DNA of 5,153 bases from Sphingopyxis sp. (GTDB taxonomy: Bacteria; Pseudomonadota; Alphaproteobacteria; Sphingomonadales; Sphingomonadaceae): NCBI GenBank assembly GCA_013911715.1, contig JACEST010000149.1, forward strand, positions 1 through 5,153, read 5' to 3'. Below, in pieces: positions 1 through 5,012 of this stretch. Under the pieces are notes generated by a model, which saw only the letters and a list, made by a program, of their open reading frames with translations, did no database searches and was not told the DNA's origin. The first letter of the stretch is position 1; each line of letters starts with the position of its first letter. The translations under genes and the position numbers were made by a program.

Positions 1-766
1 GTGCACGCATGTCCTTCAGCTTTTCGAGCCGCCCCTGATTGCGCTTGCGCCGCCCGGTGACGCCGCGCTCAAGCCAGTGCGCCTCGAGCCGCAATTTGCT
101 ATCGAGCTTCTCGGCGGCGCGTACTTCCTCGGCGGTAACCGCCTCCATCCACGATTCAAACCCGCCAAAACCAATCTCCTTGCGCCGGATCGTCCCGCGA
201 TCGAGCCACAAGGTCTGGCGCGTCAGCCGCGTCAAAAAGGTCCGGTCATGGCTGATCGCGACAAATGCGCCGGTGTAGCGCGCGAGCCACCCCTCGAGCC
301 AGTCGATCGCGGCCAGATCAAGATGGTTGGTCGGCTCGTCCATCAGCAGCACATCGGGATCGAGCGCGATGGCGCGGGCAATGGCAGCACGGCGGCGTTC
401 GCCCCCGCTCGCGCTGACCGCCGGGCGGCCCATATCGATGCCCAGCTGGGTCGCGATGGCATCGACCGCATGTTCGGCCGGGCCGTTCGCACCGTGCGTC
501 GCAAAATCCATCAGCGTGGCAAAGGGCCGGAAATCGGGCTCCTGCTCCAATATCACCACATTGGTGCCGGGCACGATCACGCGTTTGCCCTCGTCAGGCT
601 CGATTTGCCCCGCGAGCAATTTCATCAGCGTCGTCTTGCCCGCGCCATTGCGCCCGATCAGCGCCAGCCGGTCGCTCGCGCCGATATAGATGCTAAGGTC
701 GCGGAACAGCCAGCCGCTGCCCTGCACCAAGCCGAGATTCTCATAGGATAGAAGGGGAGCCGCCAT
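1..766 (-). CDS. uup: ABC-F family ATPase, Uup-like (C-terminal part outside window)
   Basis: Reading leftward from the ATG at 764-766, the frame stays open for 255 codons to the window edge, so only the first ATPase domain and the start of the inter-domain linker are visible. Seen: N-terminus MAAPLLSYENLGL; Walker A GRNGAGKTT (residues 38-46); signature region SASGGERRR (118-126); Walker B plus the ABC-F hallmark LLMDEPTNHLD (140-150); switch histidine in ISHDR (H173). The linker has WLERGVTGRRKRNQGRLEKL (231-250), the Arg/Lys-rich pattern that in Uup reads roughly WIRQGIKARRTRN and separates it from EttA and YheS. ABC-F proteins are soluble ATPases without membrane domains that act on ribosomes; Uup has been linked to ribosome handling and to low precise excision of transposons. 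No good Shine-Dalgarno precedes the ATG, but no other in-frame start lies close by. The family is certain; the Uup subtype is likely. Confidence 0.9.
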   Translation of the reverse strand, partial: MAAPLLSYENLGLVQGSGWLFRDLSIYIGASDRLALIGRNGAGKTTLMKLLAGQIEPDEGKRVIVPGTNVVILEQEPDFRPFATLMDFATHGANGPAEHAVDAIATQLGIDMGRPAVSASGGERRRAAIARAIALDPDVLLMDEPTNHLDLAAIDWLEGWLARYTGAFVAISHDRTFLTRLTRQTLWLDRGTIRRKEIGFGGFESWMEAVTAEEVRAAEKLDSKLRLEAHWLERGVTGRRKRNQGRLEKLKDMRA

Positions 767-987
767 GATGAACGGCGCGCTACGCGAGCGTTCAGTGTTG
801 CGCAAGCGCGGGGGCTAGGGTGACAGTTTACCCAACCCAATGTTTCTCCCGTCGCGATGACCTCTCCGCCCGCCGTGCGCATTTTTTCCTGTCCTACACG
901 ATATGAATCTGCATTTCATGTCAGTTATGCGTTCAACCCTGCTGCCTCCATCCGCGCTGTCTGGTATCCGCAGTGAAAGCCAGCACA
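767..987. other. Intergenic region upstream of the ABC-F gene, no gene recognised
   Basis: Together with the repeat element to its right, this is part of a 476-bp gap between two leftward genes. Reading frames cross it, but their products (arginine-, serine- and cysteine-rich, no recognisable motif) run into repeat sequence and look spurious. It should contain the promoter of the leftward ABC-F gene. On the minus strand CTGACA (923-928) lies 15 bases before TATCGT, and TTGGGT lies 17 bases before TAGCCC; neither is a convincing sigma-70 promoter. A run of six T at 882-887 has no stable hairpin before it. Confidence 0.5.
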
Positions 988-1007
988 TCAGTGTGAAGTT
1001 GCGCAGA
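988..1007 (+). repeat. 20-bp direct repeat, left copy
   Basis: The sequence TCAGTGTGAAGTTGCGCAGA occurs here and again, with no mismatch, at 1214-1233 in the same orientation, 226 bases apart. The two copies bracket a 28-bp inverted repeat. The length is too great for an ordinary short target duplication, so it may be an interspersed repeat in its own right or the footprint of recombination. The right copy ends ten bases from the stop codon of the neighbouring dioxygenase gene. Confidence 0.85.
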
Positions 1008-1031
1008 TTTCTGGGCCTTTGCGATTACTTG

Positions 1032-1179
1032 TTCGCACGAAGACACAAAGGCACGAAGATATTGGCTTTGGCCGCGAGGCCACCAATACATCACCATTGC
1101 GTCGTATTGCTTTGCGTCGAAGCGGATAGCCGCTGCGCGGCAAACGCGCTCTCTTCGTGCCTTTGTGTCTTCGTGCGAA
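1032..1179. repeat. 28-bp perfect inverted repeat with two inner hairpins (MITE-like or REP-like element)
   Basis: The left arm 1032-1059 (begins TTCGCACGAAGACACAAAGG) is the exact reverse complement of the right arm 1152-1179, with 92 bases between. The loop carries two hairpins: TGGCC-GCGA-GGCCA at 1069-1082, extended by ATTGG/CCAAT at 1061-1065 and 1083-1087, and AGCGG-ATAG-CCGCT at 1121-1134. In translation the arms give ARRHKGTK and SSCLCVFVR, strings that turn up in spurious hypothetical proteins. No transposase and no short target duplication directly flanks the arms. Lying between two leftward genes, the structure could end or protect the dioxygenase transcript, but it has no T-tract. 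Mobility is inference. Confidence 0.8.
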
Positions 1180-1213
1180 ACATCTTTTTCGCTTACAAGG
1201 AAGGATCATCGAT

Positions 1214-1233
1214 TCAGTGTGAAGTTGCGCAGA
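1214..1233 (+). repeat. 20-bp direct repeat, right copy
   Basis: This is identical over 20 bases to the copy at 988-1007; the bases just outside differ (left copy preceded by A, right copy by T; right copy followed by A where the left has T). It sits directly 3' of the dioxygenase gene, whose stop codon is at 1243-1245. Confidence 0.85.
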
Positions 1234-1242
1234 ATTCCGCCA

Positions 1243-1926
1243 CTACCCCAGCGCCCCCGCCGCCCACGGCCACGCCCGCTCCCGAAACCATTTGGTGATG
1301 ATATATTTGCGCCCCTTGCGCACCTTCATGCCGTGGTGGAGCGTGTCGGGGTTGGGATGACCATCGCTGCGCATATTGTTCCACGCGAGCAATTTGCCGA
1401 CCTCGGGCTGGTGCAGCTTGCCGGTGCTAAGGAAGCGCGTTGCGCCGCCGGCGTCGGGAATGTTGAGGTAGATCATCATCGTCCAGCTGCGCTGGCCCGC
1501 GATGCTGCAATATTTTTCCCAGTCCATCCCGCCGGGGTCGAAATAATCGGTGTGCGCCTTGAATTCCTGGCCGACGTCGTAAACTTGGCCCTGGATGGGT
1601 TCGCCATAGCGCAGGGCGATACCGGCCAGATCGTGGAGCCGCTGGTTCAGCGCGATGACGACCGCGTCGCTATGGTCAAGGTCGCAGGTGCTGCTGGTGC
1701 GGAACGCGTCGTCGCCGTTGGGATCGGCGATGGTCGAGGGTTTGAGATCGCTGTCGATGCGCGCGATCAGGTCGGCGCATTCGGCGGCGGTCAGGAAACG
1801 CGGCAGGATGAACTGCACCAGCTTGGGCGACGGCGCGCGGCGGATGCCGGGGACCGCCGCCAGCCGCGCCGCCGTACCATCTGCGCCCGATGGGACAAGG
1901 TCGGCAGGGGGATGCGCGGCAGCCAT
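1243..1926 (-). CDS. Prolyl 4-hydroxylase-like Fe(II)/2-oxoglutarate-dependent dioxygenase
   Basis: This is probably a soluble dioxygenase that couples hydroxylation of a substrate to oxidative decarboxylation of 2-oxoglutarate. In the longest reading (start 1974, 243 residues) the iron triad is H141, D143 (HTDYFD) and H213 (TLHHG), and the 2-oxoglutarate-binding lysine is K223, ten residues after the distal histidine as in prolyl 4-hydroxylases. The end ITKWFRER matches the family's C-terminal KWxxER motif. The N-terminal ILPRFLTAAECADLIA (56-71) is the usual lead-in to the P4Hc fold. I chose the ATG at 1924-1926 (227 residues) because the upstream ATG lies within a palindromic repeat and the 16 extra residues look non-conserved; neither start has a clear ribosome site. 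Stop is TAG at 1243-1245. No signal peptide or membrane segment is visible. The substrate is unknown; a peptidyl-proline target is possible but unproven. Confidence 0.88.
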   Translation of the reverse strand: MAAAHPPADLVPSGADGTAARLAAVPGIRRAPSPKLVQFILPRFLTAAECADLIARIDSDLKPSTIADPNGDDAFRTSSTCDLDHSDAVVIALNQRLHDLAGIALRYGEPIQGQVYDVGQEFKAHTDYFDPGGMDWEKYCSIAGQRSWTMMIYLNIPDAGGATRFLSTGKLHQPEVGKLLAWNNMRSDGHPNPDTLHHGMKVRKGRKYIITKWFRERAWPWAAGALG

Positions 1927-1969
1927 GGACGCGGGTTTAGCCGAGCTCTGCAGTGCGTAAAAGAGGGTT

Positions 1970-2049
1970 GTCATGCTGAACTTGTTTCAGCATCCACGGC
2001 GCGACGTCGAGTCCTTGCGCCATGGACCCTGAAACAAGTTCAGGGTGAC
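1970..2049. repeat. Pair of head-to-head REP-like palindromes (CTGAACTTGTTTCAG family)
   Basis: The arm 1970-1996 and the reverse complement of 2023-2049 agree at 23 of 27 positions. Each arm contains its own 19-nt hairpin, TGCTGAACTTGTTTCAGCA on the left and CCCTGAACTTGTTTCAGGG on the right (read on the minus strand), with a 7-bp stem and loop CTTGT. The four differences are two complementary pairs, so both stems stay intact. The 26-base spacer continues the pairing with GGCGC (1998-2002) and GCGCC (2017-2021). The pair lies between the divergent dioxygenase gene and tRNA-His. Its left arm contains the distal ATG of the dioxygenase reading frame. The repeat type is familiar from sphingomonad genomes, from memory rather than a search. 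Confidence 0.85.
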
Positions 2050-2101
2050 GGAAGGCAAATTGCGGTGTGGCTGTGCGAGCAGACGGACCCGCGAACAATG
2101 C

Positions 2102-2130
2102 TTGACGAAAGGGCGGGTTCGCGCCTATCG
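2102..2130 (+). promoter_or_regulatory. Candidate housekeeping sigma promoter for tRNA-His
   Basis: TTGACG at 2102-2107 and CTATCG at 2125-2130 are separated by 17 bases. This fits the alphaproteobacterial pattern of a strong TTGAC -35 and a looser CTAT-type -10. Initiation near 2137 would leave a leader of about 38 bases before the tRNA, which RNase P would remove. No competing promoter is visible between the REP pair and the tRNA. Confidence 0.45.
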
Positions 2131-2174
2131 CGCCGCGTCGGTCAGCGGCAGGCACTGCCCTGCGGGCCGCCTGT

Positions 2175-2252
2175 GGCGACCATAGCTCAGTTGGTTAGAG
2201 CGCCGGTTTGTGGTACCGGAGGTCGCGGGTTCGAGCCCCGTTGGTCGCCCCA
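2175..2252 (+). tRNA. tRNA-His (anticodon GUG), CCA encoded
   Basis: A full cloverleaf can be drawn. The extra 5' base G-1 (2175) pairs with discriminator C73 (2249), the identity element read by histidyl-tRNA synthetase. The acceptor stem is GCGACCA (2176-2182) with TGGTCGC (2242-2248). The D arm contains AGCTCAGTTGGTTAGAGC. The anticodon stem is CCGGT/ACCGG (2203-2207, 2215-2219) around loop TTGTGGT, with anticodon GTG at 2210-2212. The T arm has loop TTCGAGC. CCA is encoded at 2250-2252, and TTTT at 2253-2256 follows directly without a strong hairpin. The tRNA is single, not part of a tRNA cluster. I see no copy of its 3' end downstream, so nothing suggests an island integrated here. Confidence 0.97.
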
Positions 2253-2280
2253 TTTTCCTCGCACCATCATAAACCGTTCA

Positions 2281-2299
2281 CCCTGAGCTTGTCGAAGGG
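2281..2299 (+). repeat. REP-like palindrome (CTGAGCTTGTCGAAG family), solo copy
   Basis: CCCTGAGCTTGTCGAAGGG can pair as CCCT/AGGG, then a tandem G-A/A-G mismatch, then one G-C pair closing the loop CTTGT. It starts 28 bases after the end of tRNA-His and is the first unit of a cluster of three. In translation it gives the familiar spurious peptide LSLSKG. Confidence 0.8.
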
Positions 2300-2301
2300 T
2301 T

Positions 2302-2395
2302 GTCCTGAGCGCCTGCCTCGCAGGCAGTCGAAGGGGGACGTCCTTTCTTTTGAACTTCCGAAGAAGAAAGGACAGTCCTTCGACAAGCTCAGGAC
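2302..2395. repeat. Inverted pair of REP-like units around a 10-bp hairpin
   Basis: The left unit (2302-2339) reads GTCCTGAGC, then a 16-base insert GCCTGCCTCGCAGGCA that forms its own 6-bp hairpin, then GTCGAAGG. It is the CTGAGCTTGTCGAAG repeat with the two loop T bases replaced by that hairpin. The right unit (2375-2395) is the standard repeat in the opposite orientation, GTCCTTCGACAAGCTCAGGA plus C. Between them GTCCTTTCTT (2340-2349) pairs perfectly with AAGAAAGGAC (2364-2373) around a 14-base loop. The whole 94 bases could fold as one long structure between tRNA-His and the dehydrogenase gene. No T-tract follows, so I do not call it an intrinsic terminator. Confidence 0.78.
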
Positions 2396-2458
2396 GGACG
2401 GGGGAGGGGGCAAGTGTGGCCTACAAATCGTAACGTGACTCGGCGGCATAGTTGCATT

Positions 2459-2476
2459 ATTACACCTCTATGTAAT
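2459..2476. promoter_or_regulatory. Dyad ATTACA-N6-TGTAAT, candidate operator
   Basis: The 18-base sequence ATTACACCTCTATGTAAT has perfect 6-bp half-sites and lies 28 bases before the dehydrogenase start codon, in the only A+T-rich patch of this intergenic region. The size and symmetry suit a dimeric regulator such as a TetR, MerR or GntR protein. No regulator gene is in the window, and I could not place a well-spaced -35/-10 pair around it. The six-base loop also allows a weak hairpin instead. The dyad is seen; the role is inferred. Confidence 0.4.
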
Positions 2477-2504
2477 TTCCTTACTCGGGCAACAGGGGCG
2501 AACG

Positions 2505-3554
2505 ATGATGGCGGTGTGGGACTTTCCCGATTTTGACGACCATGAACATGTCACCTGCTTTCGTGACCGCGACAGCGGGCTGACGGCGGTCATCGCGGTT
2601 CATTCGACCCATCTTGGCCCCGGCGCGGGCGGGGTGCGCTTCTGGCATTATGCCGACCGCGCCGCCGCCGTCACCGACGCGCTGCGGCTGTCGCGCGGGA
2701 TGAGTTATAAGAATGCCATGGCGGGGCTGCCGATGGGCGGCGGCAAGGGCGTGGTGCTGGCCGAGCCAGGTCAGGCCAAGACCCCCGAAATGCTTGCAGC
2801 CTTCGGGCGCGCGGTCGAACGGCTCGGCGGGGCTTATGTCACCGCCGAAGATGTCGGGATGACCGACGCCGACATGGTCGCGATTGCGGCGCACACGCGC
2901 CATGTTTCGGGCTTGCCCGTGGCCAGCGGCGCGGCGGGGGGCGATCCGGGGCCGCTGACGGCGCTCGGTGTCTATCTGGGTATCAAGGCGGCGATTGCGC
3001 ATCATCTGGGCACCGACAGCGCGGCGGGCGTGCGCATCGCCATCCAGGGCGTGGGCAGCGTCGGCGGGGGGGTCGCGCGGCGGCTGGCGGCCGAGGGCGC
3101 AAAGCTTACGCTGGCCGACGTCCACTTGGGCCGCGCCAAGGCGCTCGCTGATGAACTGGGGGCCGATCTGGCCGATTCGGCGGCGATCATGGACGTCGAG
3201 GCCGATGTGTTCAGCCCCAACGCGCTTGGCGCGATCCTGACCGAAGAGAGCATCGCGCGGCTCAAAGCCCCGATCATCGCGGGCGGCGCGAACAACCAGC
3301 TCGCCACCGCCGCCGACGGCCAGCGCGTCCATGACCGCGGCATCACCTATGCCCCCGACTATGTCATCAATGCTGGCGGGATCATCAACGTCGCGCTCGA
3401 ATATCTGGGGCAGGGCAGCCGCGAAGAGGTCGAAGGCCGCATCCACCAGATCCCCGCGCGCCTCGCCAATATCTGGGCCGAGAGCAAGGCGAGCGGCATT
3501 CCGGCATCGGTGGTCGCCGACCGTATGGCACAGAAATTGATTGGGCGGCGCTGA
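2505..3554 (+). CDS. Glu/Leu/Phe/Val dehydrogenase family protein, leucine dehydrogenase type
   Basis: This 349-residue protein has the length of leucine and phenylalanine dehydrogenases, cytosolic enzymes that convert a branched-chain or aromatic amino acid to its 2-oxoacid and ammonia with NAD+. Seen: HLGPGAGGVR (36-45) of the substrate domain; GMSYKNAMAGLPMGGGKG (65-82) with the two conserved lysines K69 and K81; catalytic aspartate in TAEDVGM (D116); nucleotide-binding GVGSVG (182-187) with an aspartate ending the second strand (LTLAD, D205), which favours NAD over NADP; GGANNQL (260-266); VINAGGIINV (287-296). The start ATG follows AGGGG (2494-2498) by six bases; a second ATG comes directly after it. 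Leu, Val and Phe specificity cannot be told apart here. An isolated gene of this kind suggests amino acid catabolism or nitrogen turnover. It is followed by a 180-base gap, so it is probably its own transcription unit. Confidence 0.93.
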   Translation: MMAVWDFPDFDDHEHVTCFRDRDSGLTAVIAVHSTHLGPGAGGVRFWHYADRAAAVTDALRLSRGMSYKNAMAGLPMGGGKGVVLAEPGQAKTPEMLAAFGRAVERLGGAYVTAEDVGMTDADMVAIAAHTRHVSGLPVASGAAGGDPGPLTALGVYLGIKAAIAHHLGTDSAAGVRIAIQGVGSVGGGVARRLAAEGAKLTLADVHLGRAKALADELGADLADSAAIMDVEADVFSPNALGAILTEESIARLKAPIIAGGANNQLATAADGQRVHDRGITYAPDYVINAGGIINVALEYLGQGSREEVEGRIHQIPARLANIWAESKASGIPASVVADRMAQKLIGRR

Positions 3555-3563
3555 GCCCGCATT

Positions 3564-3589
3564 GCCGCCGCCAGCCGCGCGGCGGTGGC
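3564..3589 (+). terminator. GC-rich hairpin after the dehydrogenase gene
   Basis: GCCGCCGCC (3564-3572) pairs with GGCGGTGGC (3581-3589) around an 8-base loop, with one G-T pair in nine, starting ten bases after the stop codon. No T-run follows, so it is not a canonical intrinsic terminator. It could stall polymerase or protect the 3' end of the transcript. In G+C-rich DNA some such stems occur by chance. Confidence 0.35.
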
Positions 3590-3700
3590 GAACAGCCAGT
3601 CGCGCGCGGCCTCGGCAATCATTTTTGCGCGGCTGCATCCCCAGTCGAGCTCGGAAATCCCGGGCGGGCGGCGTTGCCCAGCGCAACATGCGCGACGGAC

Positions 3701-3718
3701 TTGCCTGAGCGAAGGCAA
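3701..3718 (+). repeat. Short hairpin resembling a shrunken REP unit
   Basis: TTGCCTGAGCGAAGGCAA folds with a perfect 6-bp stem (TTGCCT/AGGCAA). Its core CCTGAGC-GAAGG equals the CTGAGCTTGTCGAAG repeat minus five central bases TTGTC. It lies just upstream of the DUF454 start. A second small stem, GTTGC/GCAAC, is at 3673-3687 and a third, GGCGC/GCGCC, at 3720-3734. The likeness may be coincidence in so short a sequence. Confidence 0.4.
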
Positions 3719-3734
3719 TGGCGCATCACGCGCC

Positions 3735-4085
3735 GTGCGTATCGTCTATCTCGTTGGCGGCTGGCTCGCGTTGGTCGCGGGCGGGGCTGGTATATTTCTG
3801 CCGCTGTTACCGACGGTGCCGCTGGTGATCCTCGCCGCATTTTGCTTCGCGCGCTCGTCGCCGCGGCTAGAGGCTTGGCTCGTTCATCACCGGCATATGG
3901 GGCCGCACATTACCGCATGGCGCACGCGCGGTGCCATTAGCAAGCGGGGCAAGCTGAGTGCACTCGCCGCTTTTTTGGCCGGGATCATCGTGAGCCTGAT
4001 CTTCGCGCCATGGCCTTGGCCACTCGCGCCGATGTTGGCGGCGGGTATCTGCCTGCCATGGCTATGGTCACGGCCCGATGCTTGA
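3735..4085 (+). CDS. YbaN/DUF454 family small inner membrane protein
   Basis: The protein is 116 residues from the GTG at 3735. It shows the DUF454 pattern: GIFLPLLPTVPLVILAAFCF (19-38), ARSSPRLEAWL (39-49), then a histidine-rich stretch and GPHITAWR (56-63). Hydrophobic segments at about 3-23, 25-38, 75-91 and 95-110 suggest an integral membrane protein. The family is widespread, E. coli YbaN being a member, and has no established biochemical role. The frame is open back to a GTG at 3585, but the 50 extra residues are polar, low in family likeness and cross three small hairpins; homology begins at MRIVYLVGGW, hence the start at 3735. The only SD-like bases, GAAGG at 3711-3715, are rather far away and a small stem abuts the start. 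It ends 53 bases before ccmC, so co-transcription with ccm is plausible. Confidence 0.78.
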   Translation: MRIVYLVGGWLALVAGGAGIFLPLLPTVPLVILAAFCFARSSPRLEAWLVHHRHMGPHITAWRTRGAISKRGKLSALAAFLAGIIVSLIFAPWPWPLAPMLAAGICLPWLWSRPDA

Positions 4086-4138
4086 AACGCGAATCGCTGG
4101 ACCCTGCGCAGAGGCTCGCTTAAAGACCCGCGTCTGAT

Positions 4139-4882
4139 ATGCACGCTTATGCGAACCCCACCCGATTTCTGCGGCTTGCGCGCCCGCTGACCAGCTGGTT
4201 GGCGGGGCTGGGGCTGGTGTTGCTGCTGGTCGGCGCGTGGGCCGGATTGACGCAAACTCCCGCAGACTATTTGCAGGGTGAAACCGTCCGCATCCTCTAT
4301 GTCCATGTCCCTGCCGCCTGGCTCGGCATGGGCGGCTGGACATCGCTCGCCGTTGCCGGACTGGTCCAACTGGTGTGGCGGCACCCGCTCGCCGGGATTG
4401 CGGCGCGGGCGATTGCGGTGCCGGGCATGCTGTTCACCGCGCTGTGCCTGCTCACTGGCTCGATATGGGGCAAGCCAACCTGGGGAACTTGGTGGGAATG
4501 GGATGGACGGATGACGTCGATGCTCGTGCTGCTGTTCCTCTATGCCGGGTTCATCGCGCTCGCCAATTCGTCGGCGGGCGAGGGGCGCGACAGTGGGTCG
4601 CTATCGCGTGGCGCGGCCATCTATGCGTTGGTCGGTGCGATCAATATCCCGATTATCAACCGCAGCGTGGTGTGGTGGAATAGCCTGCATCAGGGACCGA
4701 GCATCACGGTGCGTGGGTCAAGCATCGACGGCGCGATATTGTGGCCGCTGGGATTCACCGTGCTTGGCTTTTCGCTTTTGTTCGGTGCCATCGTGTTGAT
4801 GCGGATGCGCACACAAATTGCCGAGAACCGCGTCCAAGCCCGGCTGCGGCGTATGGCCGATGATGAACCGGTGGCCGTATGA
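4139..4882 (+). CDS. ccmC: Heme exporter/heme handling protein CcmC
   Basis: CcmC (247 residues, the usual length) is the integral membrane protein of System I cytochrome c maturation that presents heme to the chaperone CcmE on the periplasmic side. Seen: six hydrophobic segments near 20-38, 53-78, 92-108, 126-143, 158-174 and 200-222; the tryptophan-rich heme-handling motif WGTWWEWDGRMTS (115-127); and the two conserved axial histidines, H56 in YVHVPAAW and H184 in NSLHQGPS. INIPIINRSVVWWNSLHQG (168-186) is strongly family-typical. The ATG at 4139 gives the standard N-terminus; the Shine-Dalgarno is poor. The end overlaps ccmD by four bases (ATGA), implying translational coupling. In many proteobacteria ccmA and ccmB precede ccmC; here a DUF454 gene does. 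The identification is secure. Confidence 0.96.
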   Translation: MHAYANPTRFLRLARPLTSWLAGLGLVLLLVGAWAGLTQTPADYLQGETVRILYVHVPAAWLGMGGWTSLAVAGLVQLVWRHPLAGIAARAIAVPGMLFTALCLLTGSIWGKPTWGTWWEWDGRMTSMLVLLFLYAGFIALANSSAGEGRDSGSLSRGAAIYALVGAINIPIINRSVVWWNSLHQGPSITVRGSSIDGAILWPLGFTVLGFSLLFGAIVLMRMRTQIAENRVQARLRRMADDEPVAV

Positions 4883-5010
4883 CCGACCAGTGGGATTTTG
4901 TGATTGCTGCCTATGCCCTGACGGCGCTTTTGACGGCGGCGGTGCTCGGGACCAGCTGGCGCGCTATGCGTAAAGCGGAACAGCGCGCCGATGCGTTGCG
5001 GCAAGACTGA
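4879..5010 (+). CDS. ccmD: Heme exporter accessory protein CcmD
   Basis: This is a 43-residue protein beginning MTDQWDFVIAAYALTALLTA, with one membrane segment (about 8-26) followed by a basic, helical cytoplasmic tail WRAMRKAEQRADALRQD. This is the typical CcmD layout: a short N-terminus, an aromatic/Ala-Tyr entry to the helix, and a charged tail. CcmD binds CcmC and the CcmAB ABC transporter and is needed to release heme-loaded CcmE. The start overlaps the ccmC stop in an ATGA, and the stop (5008-5010) is two bases before ccmE, so the three genes are surely one operon. Sequence identity within the family is low, so the call rests on size, topology and position between ccmC and ccmE. Confidence 0.93.
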   Translation: MTDQWDFVIAAYALTALLTAAVLGTSWRAMRKAEQRADALRQD

Positions 5011-5012
5011 CC

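Noticed and set aside
77..751. Plus-strand open frame of 224 codons at the left end
   Set aside because: It is antisense to the ABC-F gene, whose Walker A, signature and Walker B motifs are unambiguous on the minus strand.
882..887. T6 run as an intrinsic terminator
   Set aside because: No stable stem-loop precedes it and no plus-strand gene lies upstream to be terminated.
988..1233. CRISPR-like or insertion sequence interpretation of the direct repeats
   Set aside because: There are only two copies 226 bases apart, no regular spacers, no transposase frame and no short target duplication next to the inverted arms.
903..1298. Open frame of 131 codons on the plus strand across the composite repeat
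   Set aside because: Its translation consists of repeat-arm strings (ARRHKGTK, SSCLCVFVR), is Cys/Pro-rich at random, has no motif and overlaps the 3' end of the real dioxygenase gene.
2175..2252. tRNA-His as an integration site for a genomic island
   Set aside because: No integrase gene and no repeat of the tRNA 3' end is visible on either side within the window; the downstream genes look like core chromosome.
1165..2286. Very long plus-strand open frame (373 codons)
   Set aside because: It runs antisense to the dioxygenase gene and then through the REP pair and into the tRNA. Long shadow frames are expected opposite G+C-rich genes; the minus strand carries all the catalytic motifs.
2481..3689. 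Minus-strand open frame of 402 codons
   Set aside because: It is antisense to the dehydrogenase gene, which has complete family motifs; the product is Arg/Ala/Gly/His-rich without a recognisable domain.
4082..4138. Separate promoter for ccmC in the 53-base gap
   Set aside because: TTGAAA at 4082-4087 is a possible -35, but the bases 17-18 positions downstream (TGCGCA) do not resemble a -10.
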